A stretch of DNA of 64,000 nt from Terana coerulea (Eukaryota > Basidiomycota > Agaricomycetes > Polyporales > Phanerochaetaceae): contig JAKOGH010000293.1 in NCBI GenBank assembly GCA_024811115.1, forward strand, positions 62,001-126,000. Reading direction: 5' to 3'. Shown piece after piece: positions 50,938-61,308 of the stretch; within the stretch, counting starts at the first letter, position 1, and every line of letters begins with the position of its first letter. The notes beneath the pieces were generated by a model. That model did no database searches. It saw only the letters and a list, made by a program, of their open reading frames with translations, and had not been told where the DNA came from. Both the position numbers and the translations under genes were made by a program.

Positions 50938-51838
50938 ATGCTCAACCGCGCGCTGCCGTACTACCTCGAGGACCGCACAGGCGTGCACCCCGCCTCGGAC
51001 TTTGACGACATCTACGACCGCCTCTTCCTGCGCGTCTCCGTCCCGCAGCCGCCACCACCGCCCATATCGCGCTCCTCGTCGAGCTCGAGCACCTTGGCCG
51101 CCTCGCCATCGACCGCGCCCCTGTCGTCGTCATTACCATCCCCCTCTATTCTGTCTTCCTCATCGTTCTCCTCCCAAGGCCCGTTCACGGTGCACATCAC
51201 GAACACCGGGCGGCGCTCCAGCACACGCACGTATGCGAAAGCGCCTTCACCGTACGATACCTCGTACTTTCCCTCGCGGCGCGAGCCTGAGCCCGACATC
51301 GTCCTCGAGTTTGGCGCGCGCGGCGCCCTCGGCAACGTCGTCTTCCACGAGAAGGGCGCGCGCGGCCGGCTTGTGCTCCCCATCGGCCAGTGGCTGAAGA
51401 AGACAGGCATGTTCTCGAGGTGCGTGTCTCTCATAGGTGTGCTGTAAGCGGTGGGATTGGGTGTTGATGTGTGACATCTGCAGCACGCTCTCGCGCAAGT
51501 TCGTCGCGTCGAACGGCCGCGAGCACCGCTGGATCCACCGCGGCGTCGCCGGGCACGAATGGACGCTCGTCACCTCCGCTCCCTCTGCCCTCCCCTCCTC
51601 ATCCTCACCGCTCTCTTCCTCCCCGCCTACATCCTTTCTGTCAAGCTCCCCGCCGTCCAGCTCACAGATGGACAGCGTGCAGATTGTCGTCGCGAGCTAC
51701 ACGCTGCGCCCGCCCGAGCGCGCCGCGTACGGCACGAGCGGACACGTGCTCGCGATCGGCGAGGCGCACGCCGCGCTCGCGCCCGAGATCCTCGCGAGCC
51801 TCACCGTGCTGCGCCACCTCGCCGCGTGCGGGCTCTGA
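50938..51838 (+). CDS. DUF6593-like basidiomycete protein
   Basis: Two exons joined by an intron of about 65 bp (donor GTGCGT at 51420, acceptor ctgcag at 51482). The N-terminus (MLNRALPYYLEDRTGVHPAS) is followed by a Ser/Pro linker and a beta-rich domain: FTVHITNTG, PDIVLEFGARGALGNVVFHE, LPIGQWLKKTGMFS, FVASNGREHRWIHRG and ADYTLR-type strands (VASYTLRPPERAAYG). A C-terminal helix (EILASLTVLRHLAACGL) completes it. This layout matches a widespread uncharacterised fungal domain family that I associate with DUF6593; that name is from memory of the family style. The start is chosen at the first ATG after the TATA box. Codon use is extremely GC-rich. Confidence 0.7.
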
Positions 51839-52909
51839 GCGCACACCGACATCTCGCCCGCGCGTGTCTCGACCGCCCCGGCCTTGGCTTCGACTTTTGG
51901 CTTCGACTTGCATATATCCCTACGCATACATCCACACATCTTGACCCTCCGCCTTTACCATTCATCATTTCATACCATCCAAGCATATTATTCATCATAC
52001 ATACCTCGTCCCTCGCCATACCCTACCTACCGTACCGCCTCCTAATCACGGACGCATCCAGCCAAAAACCAAGCTTTACGCGCGTCATGCGCATAGCACG
52101 CCTCGATCTTGGAGTTTTTAATTTACGCTGTACATCATAGTTTGTTTGTACCACTACCATTGACGCATGGACTGTTGTAGTATTACATTTTTGACGCGCT
52201 TGCGCGTAGTCGACAACGGAGTTACTGCCGTCAAGCGGGCTTTTGCCCGCGCGGAGCACCCACACTGCTTTGCGGACTTCTCCGTATTTTAAGGGGCGCT
52301 TCGGCGTTGTTGTTCAACGCGAATATAGTGGCGAGCCTGAGCTGATTGAGTGGGTCTGACCGATGCGCGCCTAAATGCGTAGGGGACACATGTACAGTAA
52401 GAAAAATGCGTGCCCCCGACGCGAACGGCTCGGTCATGTGCCTGTACGGCAGCTACCCCAGTCACTGCCACTGACTCGGACGTATGTTCGCCAGCTATCG
52501 ACGCGGCTGCCGCCGCCATCTGGCATCAGCGATCACGAGCCCTTCGTGGCGCGGCCGTTTCCGATCAGCCACCTGCACGGTTGGCGCCCAGAACTCTGCC
52601 TCCCCCTCGACGTCCATGTTACGCGCGCACATCCTGTCCATGCCTCGCAGCAGGATGCCGGCGCGACACGCGCCCTTCGACATGTACTCGCAACACCCGC
52701 TCGCAGGCGCCGGGAACACGCACGCTTATTGGGACCGCCGCATCACGCATCACCGCTTCGCGAACGCGACCCGGCTCGCATATATGCAGCTCGGCAACGC
52801 TCGCCGACGGTGCGTGGGCCGCCGCTACGGGAAGTCAGCGCGCGACAGTCAGATGCCGCTGGCGGCGGACGGAAAGCTGGCGGGGCCCGCTGGCTCAACT
52901 TGCGCTTCA
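51839..52909. other. Intergenic; P450-1 upstream region
   Basis: No gene is called; long GC-rich frames at 52375-52914 look spurious. From about 52510 onward the sequence aligns with 60805-61300 upstream of the second P450, showing that some 500 bp of promoter were duplicated with the gene. Confidence 0.5.
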
Positions 52910-52917
52910 TATAAATA
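52910..52917 (+). promoter_or_regulatory. TATA box of P450-1
   Basis: TATAAATA followed by cgcg, 121 bp upstream of the ATG. The same element and context (catataaatacgcg) occur upstream of P450-2. Confidence 0.65.
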
Positions 52918-53030
52918 CGCGGGCGGGTGCGTATGGTTGGGTCACATTGCACTCGCTCCGTGGGAAGTCGCTCTATCTCTCTTGCTCACACCGTCAGAAC
53001 ATAGCGAGGCACCACTCTCGAAGACCGGGC

Positions 53031-55485
53031 ATGGCTCTGTCGCTCATCGCGCTGCTGTGGGCGGTGGCAGCCTTTGTCGGTTGGCGGGCGTGGCGTCTCG
53101 TCAGGCCGTTCGTGGTCAAGTCGCCTCTGGACAACATCCCTGGCCCGTCTTCTCTATCTATCGTGAAAGGTGCGCCGCAGGATTTGCATTTGACGGGAAG
53201 CTGCTGAAGTCCTTACGGCTACTTTACAGGAAATATGGGGCAGCTGAATGATAAGGACGAGGCGTGGGGCTTCATGGACGACATCGGACAGAACTACGGG
53301 CAGGTCGTGAAGCTGAATGGGCTTCTTGGGGTAAATACTGTTTTTATCGCCGCCCAAATGTGTGCCCGTGCTGACTCCCTCGTCCAGGCAAGGGTGCTTT
53401 GGGTCCACGATCCAAAGGCTCTGCAACACGTCATCTTGAAGGAACAAGACATCTACGAAGAATCCAAGTTCGCCATCGCGTGTGTTGCTCTGAACGTGTG
53501 CGCATGTCCTCGCAGCGCTGATTGTGCCTGTGTAGCATACGCTGGATGGCGTTCGGCCCCGGGCTGTTGGCAACCTTAGGTGCGCGTTCGGTCTATGATG
53601 GCAGCAGTGGTTTGGCTTGACGCAGCGCAGGCGATCATCACCGTCGTCAACGCAAGCTGCTCAACCCCGTCTTCTCTATCGCGCACATGCGCAGGCTGAC
53701 ACCCATCTTCTATGAGGTCATCCACCGAGTACGTTCTCCATTCCATCATTCGTGGCATCTCCTTCCCTCGCTAAGTTGTTAACCCCCGCATTTTATTATA
53801 TAGCTTCAAACCGGAATCACTAGTCAGCTGAAAGCTAACGATGGGAACAACGAAGTCGACGTGCTTGCCTGGATGGGCCGGGCGGCGCTCGAGCTCATCG
53901 GTCAGGGCGCACTCGGGCATTCCTTCGACCCGCTGGTCGCACAAGCTCCGAATGAGTACGGCGATGCCCTCAAGGCCTTTGTGTGCGTCTCCCGCACAAT
54001 ATAATCCGTTTCTTTCTTAACTAAGCACCCCCCCAACAGGCCCGCGCTCATGCGCTTCGCGAAAGAATGGAGCATCACGTCGAGCATCATCTTGCCGCTG
54101 CTCGACCTGCCGAAGGCCCGCCCCGTGTTCAAGCGGCTGCTCACCCGTATAGCTGCCCTCGTCCCGTCCGACTCCGTGCAGACCCTGAGGCGCATCATTG
54201 ACACGATGGATGCGACGTCCAGAGAGATTTATGCGGAGAAGAAGAGGATGCTCGCGACGGGCGACCAGGACCTCAAGATCGGCATGGGCGAGGGGCGGGA
54301 TCTGATGAGCGTGCTTCGTGAGTGGACGCCGCCGTTTTCTGCGCTGTGTCTAAACGTGGTGTACTAGTGCGCGCAAACATGGAGGCGTCCGAGGATGACA
54401 GGCTGCCAGAGGAAGAGCTCATCGCGCAAGTGTCGTACGTGCCCATGCCTCTCCTTCCACGTGCGCTGGACTGACCTCTCGGCGCAGCACCATCACGTTC
54501 GCCGGCACGGACACCACGTCCAACGCCGTGTCGCGCATCCTCCACCTGCTCGCCATCCACCAGGACGTCCAAGACCGGCTGCGCGCGGAGATACTGGATG
54601 CGTGCGGCCGGACGGGAGGTGGAGACCTCGAGTACGATGACTTGGTCGAGCTCCCGTTCCTGGACGCGGTCTGCAGAGAGACCTTGAGGCTGTGCGCTAT
54701 TACGCTCTTCAGGCTGCGAGGCAGCTCATTGATTCCATGTCGTTCTACAGACATTCACCCGTCGCATTCACCACGAGAGAGTACGTCTTTCCATGTACCC
54801 AACCCGCGCTGTGGTACATAGCACCAACCTGACACCTCGCCGACAGCGCACAGCAAGACATGCTCCTCCCGCTCTCCGCCCCGCTGACCTGCGTCGACGG
54901 CACCGTCACGGACGCGCTGCACGTGCCCAAGGGCACCCAGGTCCTGATCGGCATCTACGCGTGCAACCGCAGCCGGGCGATCTGGGGCGAGGACGCCGTG
55001 GAGTGGAAGCCCGAGCGCTGGCTGAAGGGCAATATGCCGGAGAGCGTGAGCCGCGCGCGGGTGCCGGGTGTGTATTCGAATCTGTGAGTGGCTAGGATTG
55101 GCTCGAGGTGAACGTCTGTGTGCTGAGGGCGTCTGGACACCGATTGCAGGATGACGTTTCTCGGCGGCGGACGTGCGTGCATGTGAGTACACCGTTCTTC
55201 CACGGGCTTCCACGCGTCGGTTAACCTCGCGACTCCAACGCAGCGGCTTCAAGTTCTCGCAGCTCGAGATGAGTGCGTGCCTGGCCCTCTTGCCTTTAGA
55301 CGGTATAGCTGACGTGACGCATTGCAGAGGTCGTCCTCGTGACGCTCCTGCGCGCCTTCCGCTTCTCGCTCGCCGACGGCGCGCACGCGCACATCCGCTG
55401 GAACCGTGCGGGCGTGGCGTACCCGTCTGTCGGGACGAGCCCCAAGCCGAGTTTGCCCCTCAAGGTGGAGCCTGTCGCTGTCTAA
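53031..55485 (+). CDS. Cytochrome P450 monooxygenase, copy 1
   Basis: ER-anchored haem monooxygenase. An N-terminal membrane helix (ALSLIALLWAVAAFVGWRAW) is followed by a proline hinge (NIPGPSSLS), C-helix region HHRRQRKLLNPVFS, I-helix oxygen-binding motif TFAGTDTTSNA, K-helix ExxR (CRETLR) and haem loop FLGGGRACIGFKFSQLE (Cys ligand, split by an intron). About 13 short exons. The intron before GPGLLATLG is GT-AG here and GC-AG in copy 2. The C-terminus (IRWNRAGVAYPSVG ... KVEPVAV) ends at TAA 55483-55485. The substrate is unknown; the AGTDTTSN I-helix form is common in large basidiomycete P450 families. It is clearly paralogous to the gene at 61309 but with much more GC-rich codon choice. 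Confidence 0.93.
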
Positions 55486-56506
55486 CGAGAATGCGCATAC
55501 TTCGAGGGGATTCTGGTTTTCGACTTGATATCACAGCGATTTATCTTTGCGATTCGAAAATACTACTTTGTTCAATGCTGCTGAGCCTAGGTCCGTGCAT
55601 TTTTGCAGTAGGTCTGCCATGGATATGACCTCCTCGGTCCCCGTTTCTGCTCAAGCATAGGACAATATCAATGAGCAAACAACCCAGCAGGATTTCGGCA
55701 TACTTTGCGCCAACAAACCTGAATCCATCGTTGGTCAAGATTCGACATTGTGGTAGGTTAGCTCAAGTTTCTGGCCTCAATTCGCTACTACTTCACTGTA
55801 CACAAGGCGCACAACCGTGGCAGTAAGTACCAGTGTGAGTATCAATATCATTATCAGTATTTGAGGGCGAGGGAGGGCACCTGACCTACGCACCAGTTTG
55901 CCCTCAACTCAACCATCTCTCGAATGCAAATGGCGCACTGTTGGCAAAGATGAAGCAAAGATGAGATACGGAGCCAAGAGAGGGATAGTCTAACCTTAAC
56001 CTCCCGGAGCGCAGGGCATGGGAACGCATTCCCACGCGTACGTAAGCAAGCCGCCTCTAGACCTCGTCTCTTGCCACCGACCAACTGCTCGAGCCGACGC
56101 TTTGTCAGGCGTACTGGTGTAAACTGCTTTACATACAACCTCCCAAGGCCTTAGTAATCCTTCTCGCACGACGAACGGCGCGGTTTGGCACCGCACGATG
56201 GCTGGCCACGAAGCTACACTTACCGCATTCGCCGAAAGTCAAGGTCCAAGCTCAAGGGTTACAACTCCCGAAGGAGCTCACTCCCGCAGCCAAGGCAAGG
56301 CGAGCTGTCTTACTCAGCAAGTCTTCTGCACCGCACGTATGGGATGGCGTTACTGTTGCGTAAGGTCGCCAACGCTATCACTGGACCTGTGAAGAGATCG
56401 ATCAGGCATGCGCATGGGGTGGGCAATATGCTCACCCGATGGCTCTTCGACGCCAGTCTTGCTCATCAAAACCCATGGAAACTAAAGTGGCTGCGCGTTG
56501 GACGCA
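55486..56506. other. Intergenic, no gene seen
   Basis: Intervening sequence between P450-1 and the MDR reductase gene. There is a short microsatellite-like patch (agtgtgagtatcaatatcattatcagtatt, about 55830-55860) but nothing else. Confidence 0.4.
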
Positions 56507-56513
56507 TATAAAA
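56507..56513 (+). promoter_or_regulatory. TATA box of MDR reductase gene
   Basis: TATAAAA, 83 bp upstream of the ATG at 56590, followed by a C-rich leader (catctccacatccacatcc). Confidence 0.6.
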
Positions 56514-56589
56514 CACGGGGCTGCCGTCCGTTCCCAAGCCCTGTTTCTCTACGTCCCCCATCTCCACATCCACATCCACTCGACCCATC

Positions 56590-57854
56590 ATGTCTGGACA
56601 GCAGAAGGTCCTCTACCTCCTCGAGAAGCAGGGCAAGTTCGCGGTGCAGACGGCCGACATCTATGAGCCCGCCGCCGGCGAAGTGCTCGTCGAGATCCAC
56701 GCGGCCGCCCTCAACCCCGTCGACTGGAAGATACAGGTGGCGGGCTACTTCATCAACGAGTACCCCGCCATCCTCGGAACGGACGCTGCCGGTATCATTA
56801 AGAAGGTTGGCGAGGGTGTCACGAACGTGAAAGTTGGAGACAGAGTGTGCGTCCCCTTGTTGTTTCGCCGTTACCTGCTGCTCACTCGCCTCTGCACAGT
56901 CTGTACCAAGGATTCTTCACCAACCGCCTTGCCACTTTCCAGCAGTATGGCATCGTTCCCGCCGAGATTGTTGCCAAGGTGCGTCAAACCCTTTGAAGCT
57001 CAGTCGCGTGGCGGTAACCCTGACCAATCCTACACAGCTTCCAGACAGCCTAAGCTTCGAGCAAGGCTCCACCATCCCACTCACTCTGGCCACCGCAGCC
57101 CTAGCCCTCTATGGCAAGCCCGTGAAGCCCCAGGGCGGCGCTGACCTCACCCCACCGTGGGTCGAGGGCGGCCGCGGCAAGTACGCCGGCGAGCCCATCC
57201 TTATCGTCGGCGGCTCCTCGTCCGTCGGCCAGCACAGTAAGCCCCCGCGCTCCTCCCCCAGTGTGACCCACACCTCTGACGCCGCCCCGCAGCCATCCAA
57301 TTCGCGAAGCTCTCCGGCTTCTCGCCCATCATCGTGACCGCGTCGCTGCACAACGAGGCGTACCTCAAGTCGCTCGGCGCGACGCACGTCATCGACCGCA
57401 AGGCGCCGCTCGCGCCCGCCGTGAAGGCGATCACGGACGCGCCCGTCAAGTACGTGTACGACGCGATCTCGGAGGCGGCGACGCAGGGCCCGGCGTACGA
57501 GGTGCTCGCGCCGGGCGGCACGTTCTTCCTCGTGCTCCCGCTCGCGGTGCCGAAGGAGAAGCTGAGCGAGGACAAGACGGTCGTGAACGTGTTTGGCTCC
57601 GTGCACGCGCAGGAGCAGCGCGAGGTCGGCAAGGCGCTGTACGCGGCGCTCCCGGGGCTGCTCGCGGCCGGCGAGATCAAGGTGCGCTGCGACTGTTCCG
57701 CGGTTGGGACTGTAGTGTGCTAACGAGGGCGTCATGCTAGCCGAACAATGTCGAGGTGCTGCCCAACGGCCTGGAGGGTATCATTGCCGGTCTGGAGAAG
57801 CTGAAGAGCGGCGCGGTCAGCGCGTCGAAGCTGGTTGGCAAGCCCCAAGAGTAG
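56590..57854 (+). CDS. Medium-chain dehydrogenase/reductase (GroES-like)
   Basis: NAD(P)H-dependent oxidoreductase of the quinone-oxidoreductase/enoyl-reductase branch of the MDR superfamily. The N-terminal GroES-like part shows LVEIHAAALNPVDWKIQ, PAILGTDAAGIIKKVGEGV and VKVGDRV. The Rossmann part shows SLSFEQGSTIPLTLATAAL, ILIVGGSSSVGQ (GxxxxG type), LGATHVIDRKA and the C-terminal GLEKLKSGAVSASKLV. There are no catalytic-zinc Cys/His ligands, as in the zinc-free subgroup. Five exons; the second to last intron near 57238-57292, the last near 57680-57741. It lies between two P450s and could act on the same compounds, which is inference. Stop at 57852-57854. Confidence 0.88.
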
Positions 57855-58918
57855 GCGTGAGTGCTCTGGAAAGGGATAATCATTAAGTGTACATTATGTG
57901 GAATAAAAGGAGAATTATTGAACGCACTCTCGACTCGTCTGTCGATGACTGAAAAGGCCTGAGAGTAAGTCTTGGTTACCCGGCTTGTCAGTTGACAGGA
58001 GTTTATGTGCAGAGCCCTCATGCAGACTCATAGGTTGCAGTGTGTCTCGGTGGGCCGCCAGTTATCGTAATGCACTGTGCTAATCAACATCCTTCTTCAG
58101 TACGATCTTCGACCTCCTTCCTCCTGAGCCCTTAGCGCAAGCATGTCATGCCGGACAGTCCGCCGCAGGCCTGGTGCTGTGTTCATATTACACGCTGAAC
58201 GGGTGCAATCACTACCGACTAGTTGACCTGGATCAAGCTCACACGCGAGCGCAGCTTTGTTGCCTCGTGGCGACGTCGGAGCACCGCTTGATTTCGGCGG
58301 CAACTGAATACCGCGCGGAGATCTCTCAGACTCCCACCGTGACGAGGTATTCGTTCCTGCTACCTCGGTGTTACTTCCATATTCTTCCTTGCAGATTCTT
58401 TCTTGATTTTCAAGCTGTCATACATCTCGCTTGAATAAGCCCAGACATTGTGGTCGGCTAAGTGCAGTGTATGCTGCGCGCCGTAAGTACTCATTATATG
58501 ACAGTCACTTTATAAAATCTAATCATAAGGGCTCGATATCAAGATAGTTGCGTGATCCGAGCAACATCAATAACTCTATCATTTGCACTGTATCTTTCCA
58601 GCGCAGCTCTGCGAGCAAGGGGCGTATATTTCCGGCTGCAAAAAGATATACTTTGCCACACAGCTGCATCTCAATGTCGGTGGCGCACCTGCTGTCTAGC
58701 ATTGCTGACTGACGTCTCTCCCCTTCCTCCGAGACGGCCCTTGAAGTTTTGCTTCCACCGTTGCACTACGTCGCCCCCGCCTCCAGTCGTGCCGGAGGCA
58801 TAGCACAAAAGTGCTACGAACGGGAAGGCGGTGGCCGACTCTTCAGCAAGCATCGGCTAACCTCCTCGCGTTTACGGGCACGCACTTGACTCTCCCGGCA
58901 CCTCTGGATCACGCGCCC
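57855..58918. other. Intergenic, possible 5' exons of C2H2 gene
   Basis: No gene is recognised. The right part may contain upstream exons or leader of the C2H2 gene, since a Pro-rich open stretch is present at 58740-58800, but I could not join it. Confidence 0.3.
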
Positions 58919-59774
58919 ATGCAAATAGCGCCAACAGCAAAAACTGTCGGGACAGCCCCGACTACGCCGCGGCCAGTTCTGCCAGTGCATTGTGCACTAG
59001 CACATGTAACCATATCTACGAACGTACCACTTTAACACTCTGGTGCCAGTGCCCCGCAGAATTACACGTACCGTTCAGACGGTGGTATAAGAATGCCTCA
59101 CCGGAAGGGGAGGTGATACCCAAAGCATACACGGTGCGTCAATGTCCAACTCAGGTGGTGACGGCCGGCCGTCCCTTCCAGGCATTCGTGAAGTCTTTCC
59201 AGGTACGTCTATGTGAACGAACTAGGATACCAGCTGCTAATATATGAGCTGTAGAGTATTTTACGGCCCCAAACATTGCGCCTCAAGACGCAGACGACCC
59301 TTCAAATGCATCTTCACATGCTGTAACCATCGTGGCTATCTCGCACCAATGCCCCCGAGACTTACGAGTGCTACAGAACTCGGTGGACGCTGAATATATG
59401 AGACGAAAGTACATCTGCGACATCTGTCATAAGAGGTTCAAGAGGTTAGTCCAGACGCGCGCATAATGTGCTATATGAGCTGCTAATTCTTTGTTTGCCG
59501 CAGGCCCAGTGGCCTGAAGACCCATCGTAATTCTCACACTGGGGAGAAACGTCAGTCGAGCCACGGCAGCATATACCGAGCCTTCTAGACTGACAGTCCG
59601 AAAGCCTACACTTGCTCAGCTCCGAACTGCAACAAAAGCTTTAGCACGAAGTCAAATTTGAGGCGTCATATGCACAGCCATGAAGAGGAAAATCCAGGCG
59701 GCTCAGCGGGCAAGGTGAACACTGGACTTGGTATGGCTGGCCACATCCAACCAAGTTCATCGAGCGCGTCCTGA
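58919..59774 (+). CDS. C2H2 zinc-finger protein, 5' end uncertain
   Basis: Two adjacent classic fingers: YICDICHKRFKRPSGLKTH (C-x2-C ... H-x3-H) with the TGEK linker, then YTCSAPNCNKSFSTKSNLRR with C-x4-C. This makes it a likely sequence-specific DNA-binding regulator. The fingers are spread over three exons (introns about 59445-59503 and 59550-59607; the second acceptor is gaaag directly before the codon completing the Pro of TGEKP). Upstream, the exon ending SFQ at 59202 joins in phase (acceptor tgtagag) to YFTAPNIAPQDADDPSNASS. The ATG at 58919 (MQIAPTAKTVGTAPTTPRPV) is a plausible start, but its splice to the exon at about 59060 is unresolved. It sits between the MDR gene and P450-2 on the same strand, so a local regulator is possible. 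Confidence 0.65.
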
Positions 59775-60804
59775 GAATCTATGGCTGTAGTCTGTGCAGA
59801 ACTCTGTCAGGTGCAGTGCGCTGTAGAAAAACTAAATAGTTACCGTGGTGCGTCTGGACTTATTCGCTCGTTATATCTTCTACCATATTACCTGTCGCAA
59901 ATTCTACGCTAGTGCCTGTTATTATACAAGGACATTATTTGATCCGTTACCCCCAACGCGTTACAACGTATTCTCTACATGGGTGCAGCATTGCTATGCT
60001 GTCTTTGCCCGTTTAGATTGCGGCTCTATGCTCTTCTACACGGCAAAGTGTGATTGATATTACTCTCTGTTCTCCAGGACATCGTTAGAATGCCGTCACG
60101 AAGACGCACGCCCCTCGCAGAAGTTCTTACGTGAAGGCGACCACAAACTCGCTGTACACTATCTGCAACGGCTCCCAAATCAGGAGCCAGGACCCCCGCT
60201 GCATTCCTCCCTCGGGCGAGTGTGTGGCACGACAGAAATCCTGCACCTTTGAGTGTTCCACCCGCGGAAACTGTATATACACAGCGCAGATCCACGACAA
60301 TTGAACAGCAGAGCGCCGATGGCCTTCGTCCTACTCCGTTTCTTCAAGCTGTTGTTACACGCTTCTGTGGGCAAGCTTGAGAGCGCTGTAACGGTTGAAA
60401 GCCGACAATCGGTGATCGGGAATCGGGGATTGAGGTACTACTGCGGCAGATGTGCGGTGCCAGTAGTCGGTGTGAGAGTCTGAGGTGATATGATATCAGT
60501 TACAATACATCGGCACCGCAGTAGAACAGCTCATGGGAAAAACCTGAGGAAATCATCCCTGAAGGGGTAGAAGAAGAAGCATGAGTGTAATCCGACATGA
60601 CCTCCTCGGCTAAGGACCATCGCACCTGACTGGTACTTACGGTAGACTAGATTATGTACTTTGTGTTGCGCTGGCTTCATCGGCCTCGATTAAACGTCCG
60701 TAGTCAGCACAAAGTTCTTAGTCGGGTACTTTTGCCAATGAGACATAACTAGAGATAGGGAAGTGTGGTGCGGCCAAGAGCCTGATGAAAGCAGTCCAGG
60801 CCGC
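59775..60804. other. Intergenic, one small ORF
   Basis: A 55-codon frame (ATG 60319, MAFVLLRFFKLLLHASVGKL) lies about 45 bp after a TATATACA element. It could encode a small peptide but has no other support. Confidence 0.3.
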
Positions 60805-61187
60805 TGCCGCCATCACTAAATCACCTTTGTGGCGCGGAACTTTCCGATCAACCATCGCTTACCGTGGCAATACCGGAGTAGAGCGTCCCTTGGCTTCTAC
60901 CGTGATGTGCCAGCACTTGCCGTGGCTTACCGTCTTCATGCGTTGCCGCAGAACCCCGGTAGTAAGCGTGCCCCTTCTCAGCACAGTACTATATCATGCG
61001 GTATGTGTAAGCGCTGGGAACATTCACGCTTATGACGGCATGGCTTATTAGTCTCGTGTAGATTGATCGGCGACTCTTACCGACATTGCATTGGCCGTCG
61101 CTGCGGGCAGTCAGAAAGCGTCAGTCAAGTGCTTCTATGTACGCATAGACGGCCATCTCGCGGGGTCCTACCCGTTACTGCGTAACA
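60805..61187. repeat. P450 upstream segment duplicated with copy 1
   Basis: Aligns imperfectly, in the same orientation, with about 52510-52909. Shared blocks include gccgccatc, tttccgatca, ggcgcgga-type segments, gggaacattcacgcttat (copy 1: gggaacacgcacgcttat) and the TATA region. Being upstream, it may carry shared regulatory sites. Confidence 0.6.
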
Positions 61188-61195
61188 TATAAATA
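61188..61195 (+). promoter_or_regulatory. TATA box of P450-2
   Basis: TATAAATA with the same acgcg context as P450-1, 121 bp upstream of the ATG, identical spacing. Confidence 0.65.
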
Positions 61196-61308
61196 CGCGT
61201 ACATGTGCGCTGCGGGTTGTTTATACTGCACTCGCTTCCCGGGTGCTCCCTCCTCTTTCATTCACAACACTTGAATCTAAGCAAAAGCAAACTTTGTGAA
61301 GACTAGTC

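Noticed and set aside
50187..51005. Several long overlapping frames on both strands of the GC-rich block
   Set aside because: Frames are present in four or more phases at once, have Arg/Pro/Ala-rich shadow composition and no domains; high GC alone explains them.
52375..53251. Three long plus-strand frames upstream of P450-1
   Set aside because: The same stretch upstream of P450-2 aligns but is full of stops in all frames, so it is promoter sequence, not conserved coding sequence.
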